In this document: positions 1-9,120 of the stretch, piece after piece | Position numbering within the stretch: the first letter of the stretch is position 1 | Layout: each line of letters starts with the position of its first letter | NCBI RefSeq assembly: GCF_008122265.1 | Contig: NZ_CP043042.1 | Location: 3,348,001 to 3,412,000 of the forward strand | Reading direction: 5' to 3' | Length of the DNA: 64,000 nucleotides | Origin: Marinobacter fonticola | Lineage (GTDB): Bacteria; Pseudomonadota; Gammaproteobacteria; Pseudomonadales; Oleiphilaceae | Notes under the pieces: generated by a model | Told to the model about the DNA's origin: nothing | Databases searched by the model: none | The model's input: the letters and a program-made list of their open reading frames with translations, nothing else | Made by a program: the position numbers and the translations under genes

Positions 1-151
1 TGCGTCCTTTGTACCTCATACTTTATGGGTAAAGCTCATGCGCTTAAAGGGTTAGTGCACTCGGACGTTTTCCTCTGCGGCTATCCGTGGGATAGGATTG
101 AAAGACTTCAACCATCCGGCTCTCTGTCGCCGTCACGGAAAGGACGCTCCA

Positions 152-559
152 TTGAATCTGACCACGCCAGCTCTGCTCTTCCCCGCCATCTCCCTTCTAC
201 TGCTCGCTTATACCAACCGGTTTCTGGTGCTGGCCCAATTGATCCGCCAGCTCAAACAGATGGAAAGCGAACGAGACCAGAGCATTATCGCCCGTCAGCT
301 CGGCACCCTGCGCAAGCGCATCGTGCTGATCAAACGCATGCAGGCCACCGGTGTACTGAGCTTTCTGATATGCACGGTGTCCATGTTCGGTCTTTTCCTC
401 GGCGCCAACGTTTTCGGCGTCATCTGTTTCGGTGCCAGCCTTATCCTGCTATCCCTGTCACTGCTGTACTCGCTCTACGAGATCATCATTTCCACCGACG
501 CGATCAACGTGGAACTGGAGGATTTCGAAGCCCGGCATCGGCGGGGTATATCGTCCTGA
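152..559 (+). CDS. DUF2721 family membrane protein
   Basis: Small integral membrane protein of about 135 residues. The start LTTPALLFPAISLLLLAY is typical of the DUF2721 family, whose function is unknown. I see a first membrane segment near the N-terminus, a charged cytoplasmic-looking stretch (QLIRQLKQMESERDQ), and two close hydrophobic segments in the second half. I prefer a TTG start at 152 because GGAAAGGA lies about 7 bases upstream. An in-frame ATG at 98 would add 18 residues with no membrane character and no good ribosome site. It is convergent with the DUF2238 gene that ends 6 bases downstream. Family assignment is fairly sure; the start is an inference. Confidence 0.8.
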   Translation: MNLTTPALLFPAISLLLLAYTNRFLVLAQLIRQLKQMESERDQSIIARQLGTLRKRIVLIKRMQATGVLSFLICTVSMFGLFLGANVFGVICFGASLILLSLSLLYSLYEIIISTDAINVELEDFEARHRRGISS

Positions 560-565
560 TACGCT

Positions 566-1228
566 TCAGGAGCCCCCAAAAAACCGCGGATTCCGCTCAA
601 TAAACGCATTGATCCAGCGCTCCAGGAACGACACCCGGCGTCCGTGCTTCAGGTAGTGCCAGCCCAGGATGGAAATCACCAGGGCGCCGATGGTATCGAC
701 AATCAGGTCCCACATGGTGTCGGTGAGGCCAGACGGGTCGCCTAGCATCGGCTTCTGCATATTCATGCCAAAAACCTGATCCATGGTGAACTCGAAGATT
801 TCCCAGATCGCACCGAAGCCCAGAGCAAACAGGAACGCAAAAAAAGCGACGAAGCCCGCCCGCAAGTGAACATCGACCCGGTCGGTTTCGTTCAGGATAT
901 GCACCAGCAGGAAACCAACAATCCCCAATAAAAATCCGGAGCTGGTGTGCAACACGATGTCCCACCACCAAAAGCGCGTGTAATAATCGCGCACCTCACC
1001 CAAAAACAAGGCAGCGAAAACGAAAGCAATGGCCAGCAACTGCATCTGCGGCGGAACAAAAATTCGGAACCGGCGTTCAAGCACGACGGGGAAGAAGGTG
1101 ATACCGATGATCAGCAGCGTGAAGCCGGCCGTCACCCACTGCCTTTCCCATAACGCGAATAGCGCCTGGCCGAGAAGCACCAGTTGGAGGGCGACGGTGA
1201 TTCGCTGGTGAGTAATCCTGAAACGCAT
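566..1228 (-). CDS. DUF2238 (YjdF-like) inner-membrane protein
   Basis: Polytopic membrane protein with the family signatures WWWDIVLHTSSGF and FGAIWEIFEF. Histidine and glutamate residues in membrane segments are conserved in the YjdF/DUF2238 family, whose role is unknown. At least five hydrophobic helices are visible, and the tail is basic (HGRRVSFLERW). The start is uncertain: a GTG at 1270 and ATGs at 1237 and 1228 are in frame, and none has a clear Shine-Dalgarno site. I chose ATG 1228 because MRFRITHQR leads directly into the first helix. The gene is convergent with the DUF2721 gene. Confidence 0.8.
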   Translation of the reverse strand: MRFRITHQRITVALQLVLLGQALFALWERQWVTAGFTLLIIGITFFPVVLERRFRIFVPPQMQLLAIAFVFAALFLGEVRDYYTRFWWWDIVLHTSSGFLLGIVGFLLVHILNETDRVDVHLRAGFVAFFAFLFALGFGAIWEIFEFTMDQVFGMNMQKPMLGDPSGLTDTMWDLIVDTIGALVISILGWHYLKHGRRVSFLERWINAFIERNPRFFGGS

Positions 1229-1325
1229 CCAAGGCATCCATGAACTTGGGATTCCATCTGACCATATCACAGTAAGGCAGGCGCGCCGGGAGCATAAGAT
1301 TAAATGTCTTAAGTAGAGCGGTTCC

Positions 1326-1385
1326 GGAACCCGTGGTCCGAAACCGGTGGACCGAAACCCGTGGGAAACCCGTGGAGAACCCCTG
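1326..1385. repeat. Degenerate short direct repeats, (G)GAAACCCGTGG
   Basis: Four to five imperfect tandem copies of an 11-14 bp unit: GGAACCCGTGGTCC, GAAACCGGTGGACC, GAAACCCGTGG, GAAACCCGTGGA, and a decayed GAACCCCTG. They lie between the DUF2238 gene start and the end of the DUF2252 gene. No coding role is seen; this may be a decaying minisatellite. Confidence 0.6.
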
Positions 1386-1438
1386 AAAAGTGCTCAGAAG
1401 ACGACGTCGGTCGCCTATCAGTTATAACCTGCCATTCT

Positions 1439-1462
1439 CCGGGCCAGCCCCCGCTGGCCCGG
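1439..1462 (-). terminator. Strong GC hairpin after the DUF2252 gene
   Basis: A perfect 10-bp inverted repeat, CCGGGCCAGC and GCTGGCCCGG, with a 4-base loop, sits 12 bases past the DUF2252 stop. There is no run of T after it on the minus strand, so intrinsic termination is only possible. It may instead stabilise the mRNA 3' end. Confidence 0.45.
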
Positions 1463-1473
1463 GTTACCGCTCT

Positions 1474-2778
1474 TCAAGCGAGACCGAAGTTCTCCAGGAA
1501 ACAGCGGTAATCGCCCTCCACACAGTCCGCATAATCCTCGGCGATGGCTGTGACCAAGCGCACGAAATCGTCTTTCCGGTCCTCGGTCTTGGCCTGAATA
1601 CCTTGTTCGAACAGAAACGGCACATCGGGATTCAGGGTGCGGCTAGCGCGCTTGTGTTCAGTGGCCAGGATCTGGCCCCAGAGGCCCGCCATCTTCTTGA
1701 GATCTTTCTTTTTATCCAGCTTGTCGGTAGCAAAGTCGTCCTTGAACGGTGAACGCTCACGCACCGAGAACACGGCGCCATCCATCTTCAGCCAGCCCAG
1801 GTAACGGTCGGGATGCTCCGCCAGAGCCCGAAAGGCGCGGGCGTGGCGGGTGCCTTCGTTTTCGTAGGTCTGGTTGTAGGCCTCACGCTCTTCCTGCGAC
1901 ATGGCCGTCAGGGCCGACGGACCATCCTGCTGCTTGATGTCGAGGATTAGATCGTCGTGCTCCTCGCCGCCCGGCCCTTCAATCAGGGCATAAAACCGCG
2001 GCGTACCCAGCGAGCCGGTACCCGCCTTGATGCGGCGCACCACGTCCTTGACGCGGAAAAATTCCGATTCGCCGCCATCCAGCGTCTCGCGGTACGCGTC
2101 GAACGCCACCATGAACTGCTTTTTCGCCTGGGGTGAAAGGCGCTTGAGCTTGGGGTTGGTGGCGTCGAACACGCGTTTACCGTTCTTCTGCACCCGGGTC
2201 CATTTGTTCAGCATCCGCTGACGGTCTTTCTTCTTGGCGACCTTTTTTAGAAACGCCTTCAGCGGTTTGTCGGCCGTCTCTGCCGTAAAGTGGATTTCAC
2301 TGTCGAGGTCTTCCGGCTCATAGTGAGCCGCCGTTTCCAGATAGGCTTCGGCCAGCGCTTTGATGCCCTTGCCGATCTCCGCAGCATCGAACTCGCCGTT
2401 TGCCCGGCTGTCCAGCACCAGGCTGATAGCCAGCCGCCACAGATCGTATTGGTAGTCGCTGACGATGGCATCGTCGAAATCGTCCAGGCCGTAGATCACC
2501 TCGCCGTCATGATTGGCAAAGGCGCCAAAGTTATAGACGTGGGCATCGCCTTGAATCCAGGTCTGGGTCGAGGCAACGCCACCGAAGAGCACAAAGCGCC
2601 AATCGTTGTACATGTCCTGCCAGAATAGATGGCTGGTCCCCCGGAAGAAGCGATAGGGCGACTCCGCCATGGCGGCGAACTTGCGCTTGCGCGCCACCTC
2701 GTCCAGCGACTGGTTGTTGTCCGTGATCGCTTGTATGACTTGGTTCGCCCGGTTGTGCAAGGTTAGTTCCTTCAGCAT
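1474..2778 (-). CDS. DUF2252 domain-containing protein
   Basis: A 434-residue soluble protein, full length for the DUF2252 family. Signatures include YRFFRGTSHLFWQD near residue 45, WIQGDAHVYNFG and YGLDDFDDA. The GDxHxxNFG and DxDD pattern resembles the catalytic loops of aminoglycoside-phosphotransferase/protein-kinase-like folds, so a phosphotransferase-like fold has been suspected for the family. No reaction can be assigned. ATG 2778 has GGAG eight bases upstream. It is divergent from the DUF3775 gene. Confidence 0.88.
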   Translation of the reverse strand: MLKELTLHNRANQVIQAITDNNQSLDEVARKRKFAAMAESPYRFFRGTSHLFWQDMYNDWRFVLFGGVASTQTWIQGDAHVYNFGAFANHDGEVIYGLDDFDDAIVSDYQYDLWRLAISLVLDSRANGEFDAAEIGKGIKALAEAYLETAAHYEPEDLDSEIHFTAETADKPLKAFLKKVAKKKDRQRMLNKWTRVQKNGKRVFDATNPKLKRLSPQAKKQFMVAFDAYRETLDGGESEFFRVKDVVRRIKAGTGSLGTPRFYALIEGPGGEEHDDLILDIKQQDGPSALTAMSQEEREAYNQTYENEGTRHARAFRALAEHPDRYLGWLKMDGAVFSVRERSPFKDDFATDKLDKKKDLKKMAGLWGQILATEHKRASRTLNPDVPFLFEQGIQAKTEDRKDDFVRLVTAIAEDYADCVEGDYRCFLENFGLA

Positions 2779-2907
2779 TCGACGTCTCCACGACAGGTCT
2801 CAAGAATCTTCCCCAGCCTATATATAAAAACATGACAGTTGAAATCTCGTTCGCCGGGACCCACAGAAATAAGAACGATCAAGGAACCGATGGTTAGAGG
2901 AACGCTT

Positions 2908-3312
2908 ATGTTGCAGGTGAACCCGGAAACCGTATGCCGGCTGATTGAGCTGGCCCAAAGTTATCATGCGCGCGAGCAGGCTGGCATGCCCGAAGAAGGC
3001 GGCAATGCCGGCGATGACTGGACTCAGGAAATGCTGGCCGATCACGGCGACGACACCAGTTACCTGGAGTTCGAGACCATCGTCAAAGACCTCGAACCCG
3101 ATCAGCAACAGCAAGTGGTCGCTTTGCTCTGGCTGGGCCGGGGCGATTACACGCTGGAAGAATGGGACGGCATCGTAAAGCAGGCACAGGACGAGTGGAC
3201 ACCGGAAACCGCCCAGTACCTGATCGACCATCCGCTGCTGGCCGACGAGCTACGCGAGGGCCTGGAACTGCACGGTCACAAATGCGAGGAGATGAGTACG
3301 ATCGGGACATAA
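2908..3312 (+). CDS. DUF3775 domain-containing protein
   Basis: An acidic soluble protein of about 134 residues that matches DUF3775 by its order of segments: an N-terminal LQVNPETVCRLIELAQ helix, a central acidic part, then QQVVALLWLGRGDYTLEEW and a C-terminal YLIDHPLLADELREGL. Function unknown. ATG 2908 is preferred because GAGGA lies 7 bases upstream. ATG 2890 (AAGGA upstream) would add six residues. A good intrinsic terminator follows at 3371. Confidence 0.82.
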   Translation: MLQVNPETVCRLIELAQSYHAREQAGMPEEGGNAGDDWTQEMLADHGDDTSYLEFETIVKDLEPDQQQQVVALLWLGRGDYTLEEWDGIVKQAQDEWTPETAQYLIDHPLLADELREGLELHGHKCEEMSTIGT

Positions 3313-3370
3313 CTTCATGACACGCCGCGCCCGCACGGGGTCTAGCAGGGAAAATCACGAACGCTAAAGA

Positions 3371-3401
3371 AACCGCCACTGAAGCACTCCGTGGCGGTTT
3401 T
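3371..3401 (+). terminator. Rho-independent terminator after the DUF3775 gene
   Basis: AACCGCCAC and GTGGCGGTT form a 9-bp stem with an 11-base loop, followed by TTTT. It lies about 60 bases past the DUF3775 stop. On the minus strand the A-rich flank (AAAGAAA read as TTTCTTT) may also serve the small DUF3096 gene. Confidence 0.8.
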
Positions 3402-3431
3402 CACCATTCATCTCGTACTCATCGTACTCGA

Positions 3432-3575
3432 TCAGAAGCCCTGCCCCAGCAACCCCAGAACACCCAACACGATCAGGTAAGCTGCGACGATGTAGTTGAG
3501 CAGGCGCGGAAAGAACAGGATCGCCACGCCAGCGCCGAGGGTCAGCAGCGGCGCTAATTCCAGATGAAGCGTCAT
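3432..3575 (-). CDS. DUF3096-type small membrane protein (47 aa)
   Basis: A 47-residue protein made mostly of hydrophobic segments. It starts MTLHLELAPLLTLGAG, and the central FFPRLLNYIVAAYLIVLGVL matches DUF3096, a family of tiny two-helix membrane proteins of unknown function. The ribosome site AGGGAG lies about 7 bases before the ATG. Two hydrophobic helices flank a PRLLNY turn. It stands alone, convergent with the DUF3775 gene. Confidence is high because family length, motif and ribosome site all agree. Confidence 0.85.
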   Translation of the reverse strand: MTLHLELAPLLTLGAGVAILFFPRLLNYIVAAYLIVLGVLGLLGQGF

Positions 3576-3762
3576 AACGTTACTCCCTTATGCAATGGTC
3601 CCACAGACGAAAAGTCCATAGATAGCATGACAGCCCTTTAGTTCTGTCGCCATTCCCGACAAACCGCTTTACTAACACCCTAGCAAAGCCACCGGAACCA
3701 AAGAATTACGCTGAGCTTGCCATTCTTTTAGCGTAACGGAGCCGACTCTCCGCTTCGAGGCT

Positions 3763-4137
3763 TCAGAGCGGCGCTGTTTCGATACGTGTCACCCGATCCG
3801 GATAGAACGCCAGGTGGCTCGAGATCGCCTCGGCCCCGGACAGTGGCGACTCGTAAGACCAGGCGGCGTTCTCCGATCGCTCCCCTCCGGCCGGAATACT
3901 GAAGTACGTGGCATCGCCTTTAAACGGGCAGTGGGTGGAGTGCTCCGTCTGCCGTAACTCTGTCATCACCACATCCTTGCGCGGGATATAGAGCACGTCA
4001 TCCAGCCCTTTCTCATGCAACACCTTGGCATTGGCCGAGTCGGCGATCACCAAACCGGCGACGACCACGGTCACCCGGTGGGTGCTCGGCTCGATTGAAA
4101 TGGCATGGGGACGGTCCTGCTGTCGGGTCTCAGTCAT
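3763..4137 (-). CDS. DUF427 domain-containing protein
   Basis: A 124-residue protein of the DUF427 family, a small beta-tent-like domain of unknown function. The HCPFKGDATYFSI signature and the end segment HLAFYPDRV are clear. The true start is probably ATG 4137 (MTETRQQDRP), with AAGGAG 7 bases upstream. The longer reading frame from 4221 has no ribosome site. The gene is divergent from the sigma factor gene. Nothing near it points to a pathway. Confidence 0.85.
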   Translation of the reverse strand: MTETRQQDRPHAISIEPSTHRVTVVVAGLVIADSANAKVLHEKGLDDVLYIPRKDVVMTELRQTEHSTHCPFKGDATYFSIPAGGERSENAAWSYESPLSGAEAISSHLAFYPDRVTRIETAPL

Positions 4138-4421
4138 ATCGGGCTCCTTGGCGGTATTCGCCGTCGATGAATTCGGCCATACAGGCCGAAAGCAACCCAT
4201 TGTCACCGTGATACCTGACAAGTCTCAACTGCGTAGAGAAGCGATGGGTTTGACTGCCATCATCCAAAATCCACCCGGCACCGCCTCCGAATGCTAAGAT
4301 CGAACGTATTACCACCGGGCTCGCACCTTCGCTGCAGTCGCCAACCTGCATGTGCGGAACGAATCAACCTCTGGTCGGAAAGGCCATGGAATGCTTTGAC
4401 GGGGAACGTGTGTCGATAGCA

Positions 4422-4970
4422 ATGGATAGCTTTGATTATGAAGCCTGCCTACGCGCCTGCGCCGACCGCCAAAAGGGCGCATTGCGAGAACTGTACATTG
4501 AAGAGGGCAATCGGCTGATGGGGGTGGTTTTCAATATTGTAAGAGATCGCGCGACCGCGGAAGACCTGATCCACGATCTATTTCTGAAGATCTGGCAGAA
4601 AGCGCACACGTTCGACGCCACGCGGGGCAATGGCCGCAGCTGGATCTACGCGATAGCCAGGCATCTGGCGCTCGATTCTATCCGCTTTTCCAAGCGTCAC
4701 ATTACACAGAGTCAGCCGGCCGAAGACATCCCGGATACCCGTGATAGCGGCTGGTACGAGAGAATAAACTCGACGCATTGGGGCATGGGCGACAGCCGGA
4801 TACAGGACTGCATCATGGCGCTGGAGCCCGAGCGCCGGTCGTGTATCTACCACGCCTACGTCAACGGCTATACCCAAAGCGAGATCAGCGATCTGCTCGG
4901 CGCGCCGCTGGGCAGTGTGAAGTCATGGATCAAGCGCGGCCTGCTGGCTTTACGGGAGTGCCTGGGATGA
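4422..4970 (+). CDS. ECF RNA polymerase sigma factor (SigK-like)
   Basis: Extracytoplasmic-function sigma factor of about 182 residues. Region 2 is seen in DRATAEDLIHDLFLKIWQKA and the following RSWIYAIARHLALDSIR. Region 4 is seen in YVNGYTQSEISDLLGAPLGSVKSWIKRGL, a helix-turn-helix for the -35 element. Its stop overlaps the start of an RskA-type anti-sigma gene by ATGA, the usual pairing for SigK-like factors. The start is uncertain: ATG 4422 (MDSFDYEACL) fits the family N-terminus, while GTG 4410 and ATG 4386 are also in frame. The stress signal sensed cannot be told from sequence. Confidence 0.88.
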   Translation: MDSFDYEACLRACADRQKGALRELYIEEGNRLMGVVFNIVRDRATAEDLIHDLFLKIWQKAHTFDATRGNGRSWIYAIARHLALDSIRFSKRHITQSQPAEDIPDTRDSGWYERINSTHWGMGDSRIQDCIMALEPERRSCIYHAYVNGYTQSEISDLLGAPLGSVKSWIKRGLLALRECLG

Positions 4971-5680
4971 TAGACGAAATCGACGACGCGCCGCTCTTTG
5001 AGCTGGCGGGCGAATATGTACTGGGCACGCTGTTGGAGACCGAGCGCCGCGCAGTCACCGAGCGCCTCAAAACAGACACCGAATTGGCTGAGCTGGTGGC
5101 CTACTGGGAGGACAGGCTGGTGCCGCTATGCGATCTTATCGAGCCGATGCCGGTGCCATCCCGGGTCTGGCAACGGATCAGCGAAAGCATGGACACGGGC
5201 CAGGCTCGAACAAACGCCTCGCAGGCCGAACCGTCCACCCTGGAAGGGTGGTGGCGCAGCTTGAACCTATGGCGTGGACTGGCCGCCACCGGCTTTGCTG
5301 TCGCCCTTTTGCTGGGGCTGATGCTCTCGCTACAGCAAACGCAGCCAACCTACATGGTGGTGTTGGCGACACCGGATGGCCACGCCCCCGGCTGGGTGGT
5401 CAAAGCCAGCGACCGCCGGACCCTGACCCTTCAGGCCCTGGGCAGCTTTGAAGTTCCCCAAGGCAAAGCCCTGGAGTTCTGGACCAAAGCGGATGACTGG
5501 AACGGTCCGGTCTCCCTGGGACTGGTCAAACCGGGACAGCGCCTGACGGTCAACCTGGATGACTTACCGCCCCTGGAGGAAAACCAGCTCTTCGAGATTA
5601 CGCTGGAAGACGAAGCAGGCTCACCGATCGGGCGGCCCACGGGCCCCATCGAATATATCGGGCGGGCGGTGCCGCTTTAG
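4967..5680 (+). CDS. Anti-sigma factor, RskA family
   Basis: A 237-residue single-pass membrane anti-sigma factor. Residues 1-75 form the cytoplasmic sigma-binding part (ELAGEYVLGTLLETERR). A transmembrane helix (GLAATGFAVALLLGLMLSL) lies near residue 105-123. The rest is the extracytoplasmic RskA C-terminal domain, with GKALEFWTKADD and PTGPIEYIGRAV. The ATGA overlap with the sigma gene implies translational coupling. By family knowledge it holds the sigma factor inactive until released by proteolysis or redox change. No zinc-binding HxxxCxxC is seen in the N-terminal part. Confidence 0.88.
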   Translation: MIDEIDDAPLFELAGEYVLGTLLETERRAVTERLKTDTELAELVAYWEDRLVPLCDLIEPMPVPSRVWQRISESMDTGQARTNASQAEPSTLEGWWRSLNLWRGLAATGFAVALLLGLMLSLQQTQPTYMVVLATPDGHAPGWVVKASDRRTLTLQALGSFEVPQGKALEFWTKADDWNGPVSLGLVKPGQRLTVNLDDLPPLEENQLFEITLEDEAGSPIGRPTGPIEYIGRAVPL

Positions 5681-5745
5681 TCCACAGTGTGCCGTTGAAG
5701 GCCGCCACTCGTCAGACACTATCTCTGAAAAACGTCGCTCAAAAA

Positions 5746-5771
5746 AATGCCCGGGTAAAAACCCGGGCATT
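5746..5771. terminator. Bidirectional intrinsic terminator
   Basis: AATGCCCGGGT and ACCCGGGCATT form a perfect 11-bp stem with a 4-base loop. On the minus strand it is followed by seven T, on the plus strand by TCTTTATT. It separates the sigma/anti-sigma operon from the convergent lipoprotein gene and can serve both. Confidence 0.88.
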
Positions 5772-5790
5772 CTTTATTGCGGCAGCCGAC

Positions 5791-7830
5791 TTATTCCGGC
5801 ATCAGCACAATGGATTCAGGCGCCGTAGCCCCAATGGTGTCGCTTGGTGCCACGTTGCCCATCAACGCAGCATCGGTCAGGAAGTTTCTCCAGACCTGGA
5901 TCTGGCCATTGATCTTTTCGGCCACATACAGGTCCTGACCATCAAACGCGATGTCAACGGGATTGCCCAGGCCGGTGAGGTCGGTGCCATCGCCCGGATT
6001 CGCGACCCGCTTGCCAACATCGGTCAGGCCTGTGGCGCTCGAAGCGGACGGAATCGTCATCAACGAGCCATCGTTATCGGCAGCCCCGGACCCAACATCG
6101 GCAACGATCAACGTATCCGACGACTGGTCGTAACGGATACCGTGAAGATTGGTCGGCGCTGCGAATGCCGTGCCCGCAGAGGCCGGAATGATAAGGCGAT
6201 CCGAGCCGCCCTCACCCATATCCTGGGAGAAATCATCATAGGCGGCGACCGTGCCATTGGTCAGAGCGACGTAAAGCGTGTCCCCTGCAGGATCGTAGTC
6301 ACTGTCCCAGGGCGCGATGTTGCCCGTGCTGACCACGGTCGGCGCAGCGTTGCCGCTTGCGCAAGCACTGAAGACCAGCACTTCCGCGCCGCCCTGCTCT
6401 GCAACAATCATCAGACCTAGATCGTCGGCCATTTCAATGCCTTTCGGCGACATCAGACGCGTATTCGAGCCGGTGATAATGCGATCCCGGTTTGCATCAA
6501 AATTGTCCCGGGCGCCCAATGCTCCGATCACGGCTATACCGCTATTGTCGGTGGTGCCATCGTCAAAGGTGATGTAGGCATTGCCGTCCCGGTCCAGCGT
6601 TACCGTCTCGGCACTGGCCAGTTCGGAATCGAAGGCTAACTCAGGTGCCGAGGCTAGCGTGCGAGCGTTAGTAAACAACTGACCGGAGGTGGCGGAACCC
6701 GGCGCCGGATTGCTGGTGGTCAGCACCCGGTAGGCCGTTTCGGGGTCGACAATATCCGTTACGCCAGGCGCCGGCTCTGACTCCGGAACAACCGCCAGGG
6801 ACTCCGGCGCGGGCGTGTCGAGAACGAGATCCGCCGCCACATCGCCACCTGAGCGTTCGAAAATATTCTGGTAGACGAGCACCGCGCCACCGTTATTCGC
6901 CTTCTCGGCGATGCGCACATCCGTGCCATCCAACTGCAGATCGACCGGGTTCCCAAGGCGCGTGTTAGGGCCTTTGAAGGTTGTCGCCGCTGTCACCTCG
7001 CCGTCTGCGGTACTGGCGCTGTTGATCACGTACAGCTTACCGTCATCGGCCGAGCCAGCCTCACCCACATCCGCAACCACCAAACGGTCGCCGGCGGCAT
7101 CGTAATCAATACCGTGCAGGTTCACCGATGCTTCGTCGTCGCTATCGACAATGGTAAAGGTGCGATTGGCGCCGCCGACTCCGCGGTTCTCGGCGAAGGC
7201 GTCAAAAACGGCCACCGAGCCGTCGACCTGGGCGACATACAGGCGGTCGGACGCCTCGTCGTAAGCCACATCCCAGGCATTGGCGCTAAGCGCGACCGTC
7301 GCCACCGGCCCGACGTTGCCAGCGGCCGTGGCGCCCATCAGCAGCAACGTGCTGGCGCCGTTGTTGGCCACGATCACCAGGCCCTCACTGGGGATGGCGG
7401 CGATACCCTTGGGGCTGGCAAAGGTCGTGCTGGCACCGGCAATCTCATAGCGGGCATCGCCGGTCATCCGCGTTGCCGCATTGCAGGCGGTCACCAGATT
7501 ACCGGTGTTGCCCAGATCGCCAGCCTGCACAAGATGTCCGGCTTTATTGACCAGCACCCCTTCGTTGGCGCCGGTAGTATAAGTGTTCAACAGGCCGAGA
7601 TCCTCATCGCGAACCCGCACGTTGGTATCGCCCGATGAACTGTTGCTGGCCACGTAAACGGTTGCCGGAGTGAATTCCGGCGCCCCGCCTCCGCCTCCAG
7701 CCATGCCGTCGTCATCATCGTCATCGTCGGAGTTACACCCTGCAAGCCCGACCAGCAAACCGGAGATGGAAAGTGCAAGCAGTGTCTTTTTCGGCCATGT
7801 TCCCTGTTGTGAAAAAGGCATCTTGTTCAT
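5791..7830 (-). CDS. Secreted lipoprotein with duplicated beta-propeller repeats
   Basis: A 679-residue lipoprotein. The signal peptide ends at a lipobox, LVGLAGC, followed by a run of eight acidic residues (NSDDDDDDD) and a glycine linker. The rest is made of NHL/YVTN-like strands and clearly consists of two homologous halves. SPKGIAAIPSEGLVIVANN matches SPKGIEMADDLGLMIVAEQ, NLHGIDYDAAGDRLVVADVG matches NLHGIRYDQSSDTLIVADVG, LGNPVDLQLDG matches LGNPVDIAFDG, and APESLAVVPE matches APESIVLMPE. Function unknown; an outer-membrane or surface binding role is inferred. The acid run could delay folding or bind calcium. Confidence 0.8.
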   Translation of the reverse strand: MNKMPFSQQGTWPKKTLLALSISGLLVGLAGCNSDDDDDDDGMAGGGGGAPEFTPATVYVASNSSSGDTNVRVRDEDLGLLNTYTTGANEGVLVNKAGHLVQAGDLGNTGNLVTACNAATRMTGDARYEIAGASTTFASPKGIAAIPSEGLVIVANNGASTLLLMGATAAGNVGPVATVALSANAWDVAYDEASDRLYVAQVDGSVAVFDAFAENRGVGGANRTFTIVDSDDEASVNLHGIDYDAAGDRLVVADVGEAGSADDGKLYVINSASTADGEVTAATTFKGPNTRLGNPVDLQLDGTDVRIAEKANNGGAVLVYQNIFERSGGDVAADLVLDTPAPESLAVVPESEPAPGVTDIVDPETAYRVLTTSNPAPGSATSGQLFTNARTLASAPELAFDSELASAETVTLDRDGNAYITFDDGTTDNSGIAVIGALGARDNFDANRDRIITGSNTRLMSPKGIEMADDLGLMIVAEQGGAEVLVFSACASGNAAPTVVSTGNIAPWDSDYDPAGDTLYVALTNGTVAAYDDFSQDMGEGGSDRLIIPASAGTAFAAPTNLHGIRYDQSSDTLIVADVGSGAADNDGSLMTIPSASSATGLTDVGKRVANPGDGTDLTGLGNPVDIAFDGQDLYVAEKINGQIQVWRNFLTDAALMGNVAPSDTIGATAPESIVLMPE

Positions 7831-8005
7831 TACGTCATCCTCGAAGCTTTTGTATTTGAGCCTGCCCTGGCCTTCAGCCTTTGGCTCTGGCTCCCGAGGT
7901 GACTACTCGGCAACACGGTTTTCGGAGGCAGTTTTTTTCGCGCAATTGAACAGGCTTTAATAACACGGCAACGCTGGCCATAGGGAAGAGGCTAAGAAAC
8001 CCGGT

Positions 8006-8869
8006 TTACTCGCGCACATCCATAAACTTCCGCGCCCACTCCCGGTTTTCGTCCAGCGTCGAGTATCGCTCCGAAAGCTCCGAGGCATTCAATGTGCCCT
8101 CGGCGATGCGGCGCTGTTCGCGCAGGCAGTCGTAGGTGGCCTTGATCGCCGCAAAGTAGGCGCTGTGACCGTTGACGACGACCCGCACGCCATTGGCGGC
8201 CAGCCGATCGCGGTCGCTCAGTTCCGGATTGTCGTAGGCGACCAGAATGATCGGAATCTCGATGTGCGCGCTAATATCTTCCAAGTGATCGAAGTCCCGG
8301 ATGCCCACCATGCAGATGCCGTCCACCCCAGTGGCCTGGTAGGCCTTCACCCGTTCGACCGCCTCGTCGATACCAAGCTGGCCGGCATTGGTACGGGCGA
8401 AGATGGCCATAGCGGGATCGATGCGGGCATCGAGGGCCGCTTCGAGTTTGCCCACGGCTTCGTCAAGCGGAATCAGGTCGGTGGACTTGTGGCCGTACTT
8501 GGCGGGAAGCAGCGTATCTTCAATGGTCAGGGCCGCAACGCCCGCACGCTCCAGCTCGGTGATGGTGCGGATCACGTTCAGCGCGTTGCCATAGCCATGA
8601 TCGGCGTCGGCAATGATCGGCAGCCGGGCGACACGGCCGATCCGAGTGGCCTGCTCGGTAAATTCACTGAGGGTAATCAAGGCAAAATCCGGCGCGGCCA
8701 ACACCTGGAGTGAAGCCACCGAACCACCGAGAATGCCCACTTCGAAACCCAGATCCGCCGCAATTCGGGCGGACATGGGGTCGAAGGTCGACGCGGTGTA
8801 GTAACACCGCTCGGTGTCCAGCAATGCACGGAAATCCTTGCGCAGGTCGTGCTGCGAGGGGGTTGCCAT
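8006..8869 (-). CDS. Oxaloacetate decarboxylase, ICL/PEP mutase superfamily
   Basis: A 287-residue (beta/alpha)8 protein of the isocitrate lyase/PEP mutase superfamily. Segments such as [33 protein letters not shown] and [14 protein letters not shown] resemble the Pseudomonas PA4872 group, characterised as a metal-dependent, biotin-free oxaloacetate decarboxylase (oxaloacetate to pyruvate and CO2). ICL-type KKCGH and PEP mutase loop motifs are absent. ATG 8869 is chosen because AAGGAG lies 8 bases upstream; the longer frame from 8932 has no such site. It is the third of three same-strand genes (aconitase, TenA, this), loosely spaced, so an operon is possible but not shown. Other superfamily activities remain possible. 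Confidence 0.82.
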   Translation of the reverse strand: MATPSQHDLRKDFRALLDTERCYYTASTFDPMSARIAADLGFEVGILGGSVASLQVLAAPDFALITLSEFTEQATRIGRVARLPIIADADHGYGNALNVIRTITELERAGVAALTIEDTLLPAKYGHKSTDLIPLDEAVGKLEAALDARIDPAMAIFARTNAGQLGIDEAVERVKAYQATGVDGICMVGIRDFDHLEDISAHIEIPIILVAYDNPELSDRDRLAANGVRVVVNGHSAYFAAIKATYDCLREQRRIAEGTLNASELSERYSTLDENREWARKFMDVRE

Positions 8870-9120
8870 TCCTTTACTCCTTGAAGGCGTTGAAACTGAA
8901 GAGGCGAGAACAGAATGAAGGTCGCTGTACAACGATCAGGCTCGACCTCTATCGGGTCGGCAAATTTGCACGAAGCAACGACGCCTCGAGAGCGCCGCAG
9001 CCAAACCCGCGTACGGCGACTCAGCAATAGGTCAAAGCATCATGTCTAGTGCTTCGGAAGTGTATGCCAGCGGGGGGAAGGCGATAAATACGCCAAAAGT
9101 CAGGTATGGAGGATGTCTGC

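Noticed and set aside
5689..6420. 243-codon plus-strand ORF opposite the lipoprotein gene
   Set aside because: It is a mirror frame of the propeller repeats, with Arg-rich low-complexity translation and no signal or domain.
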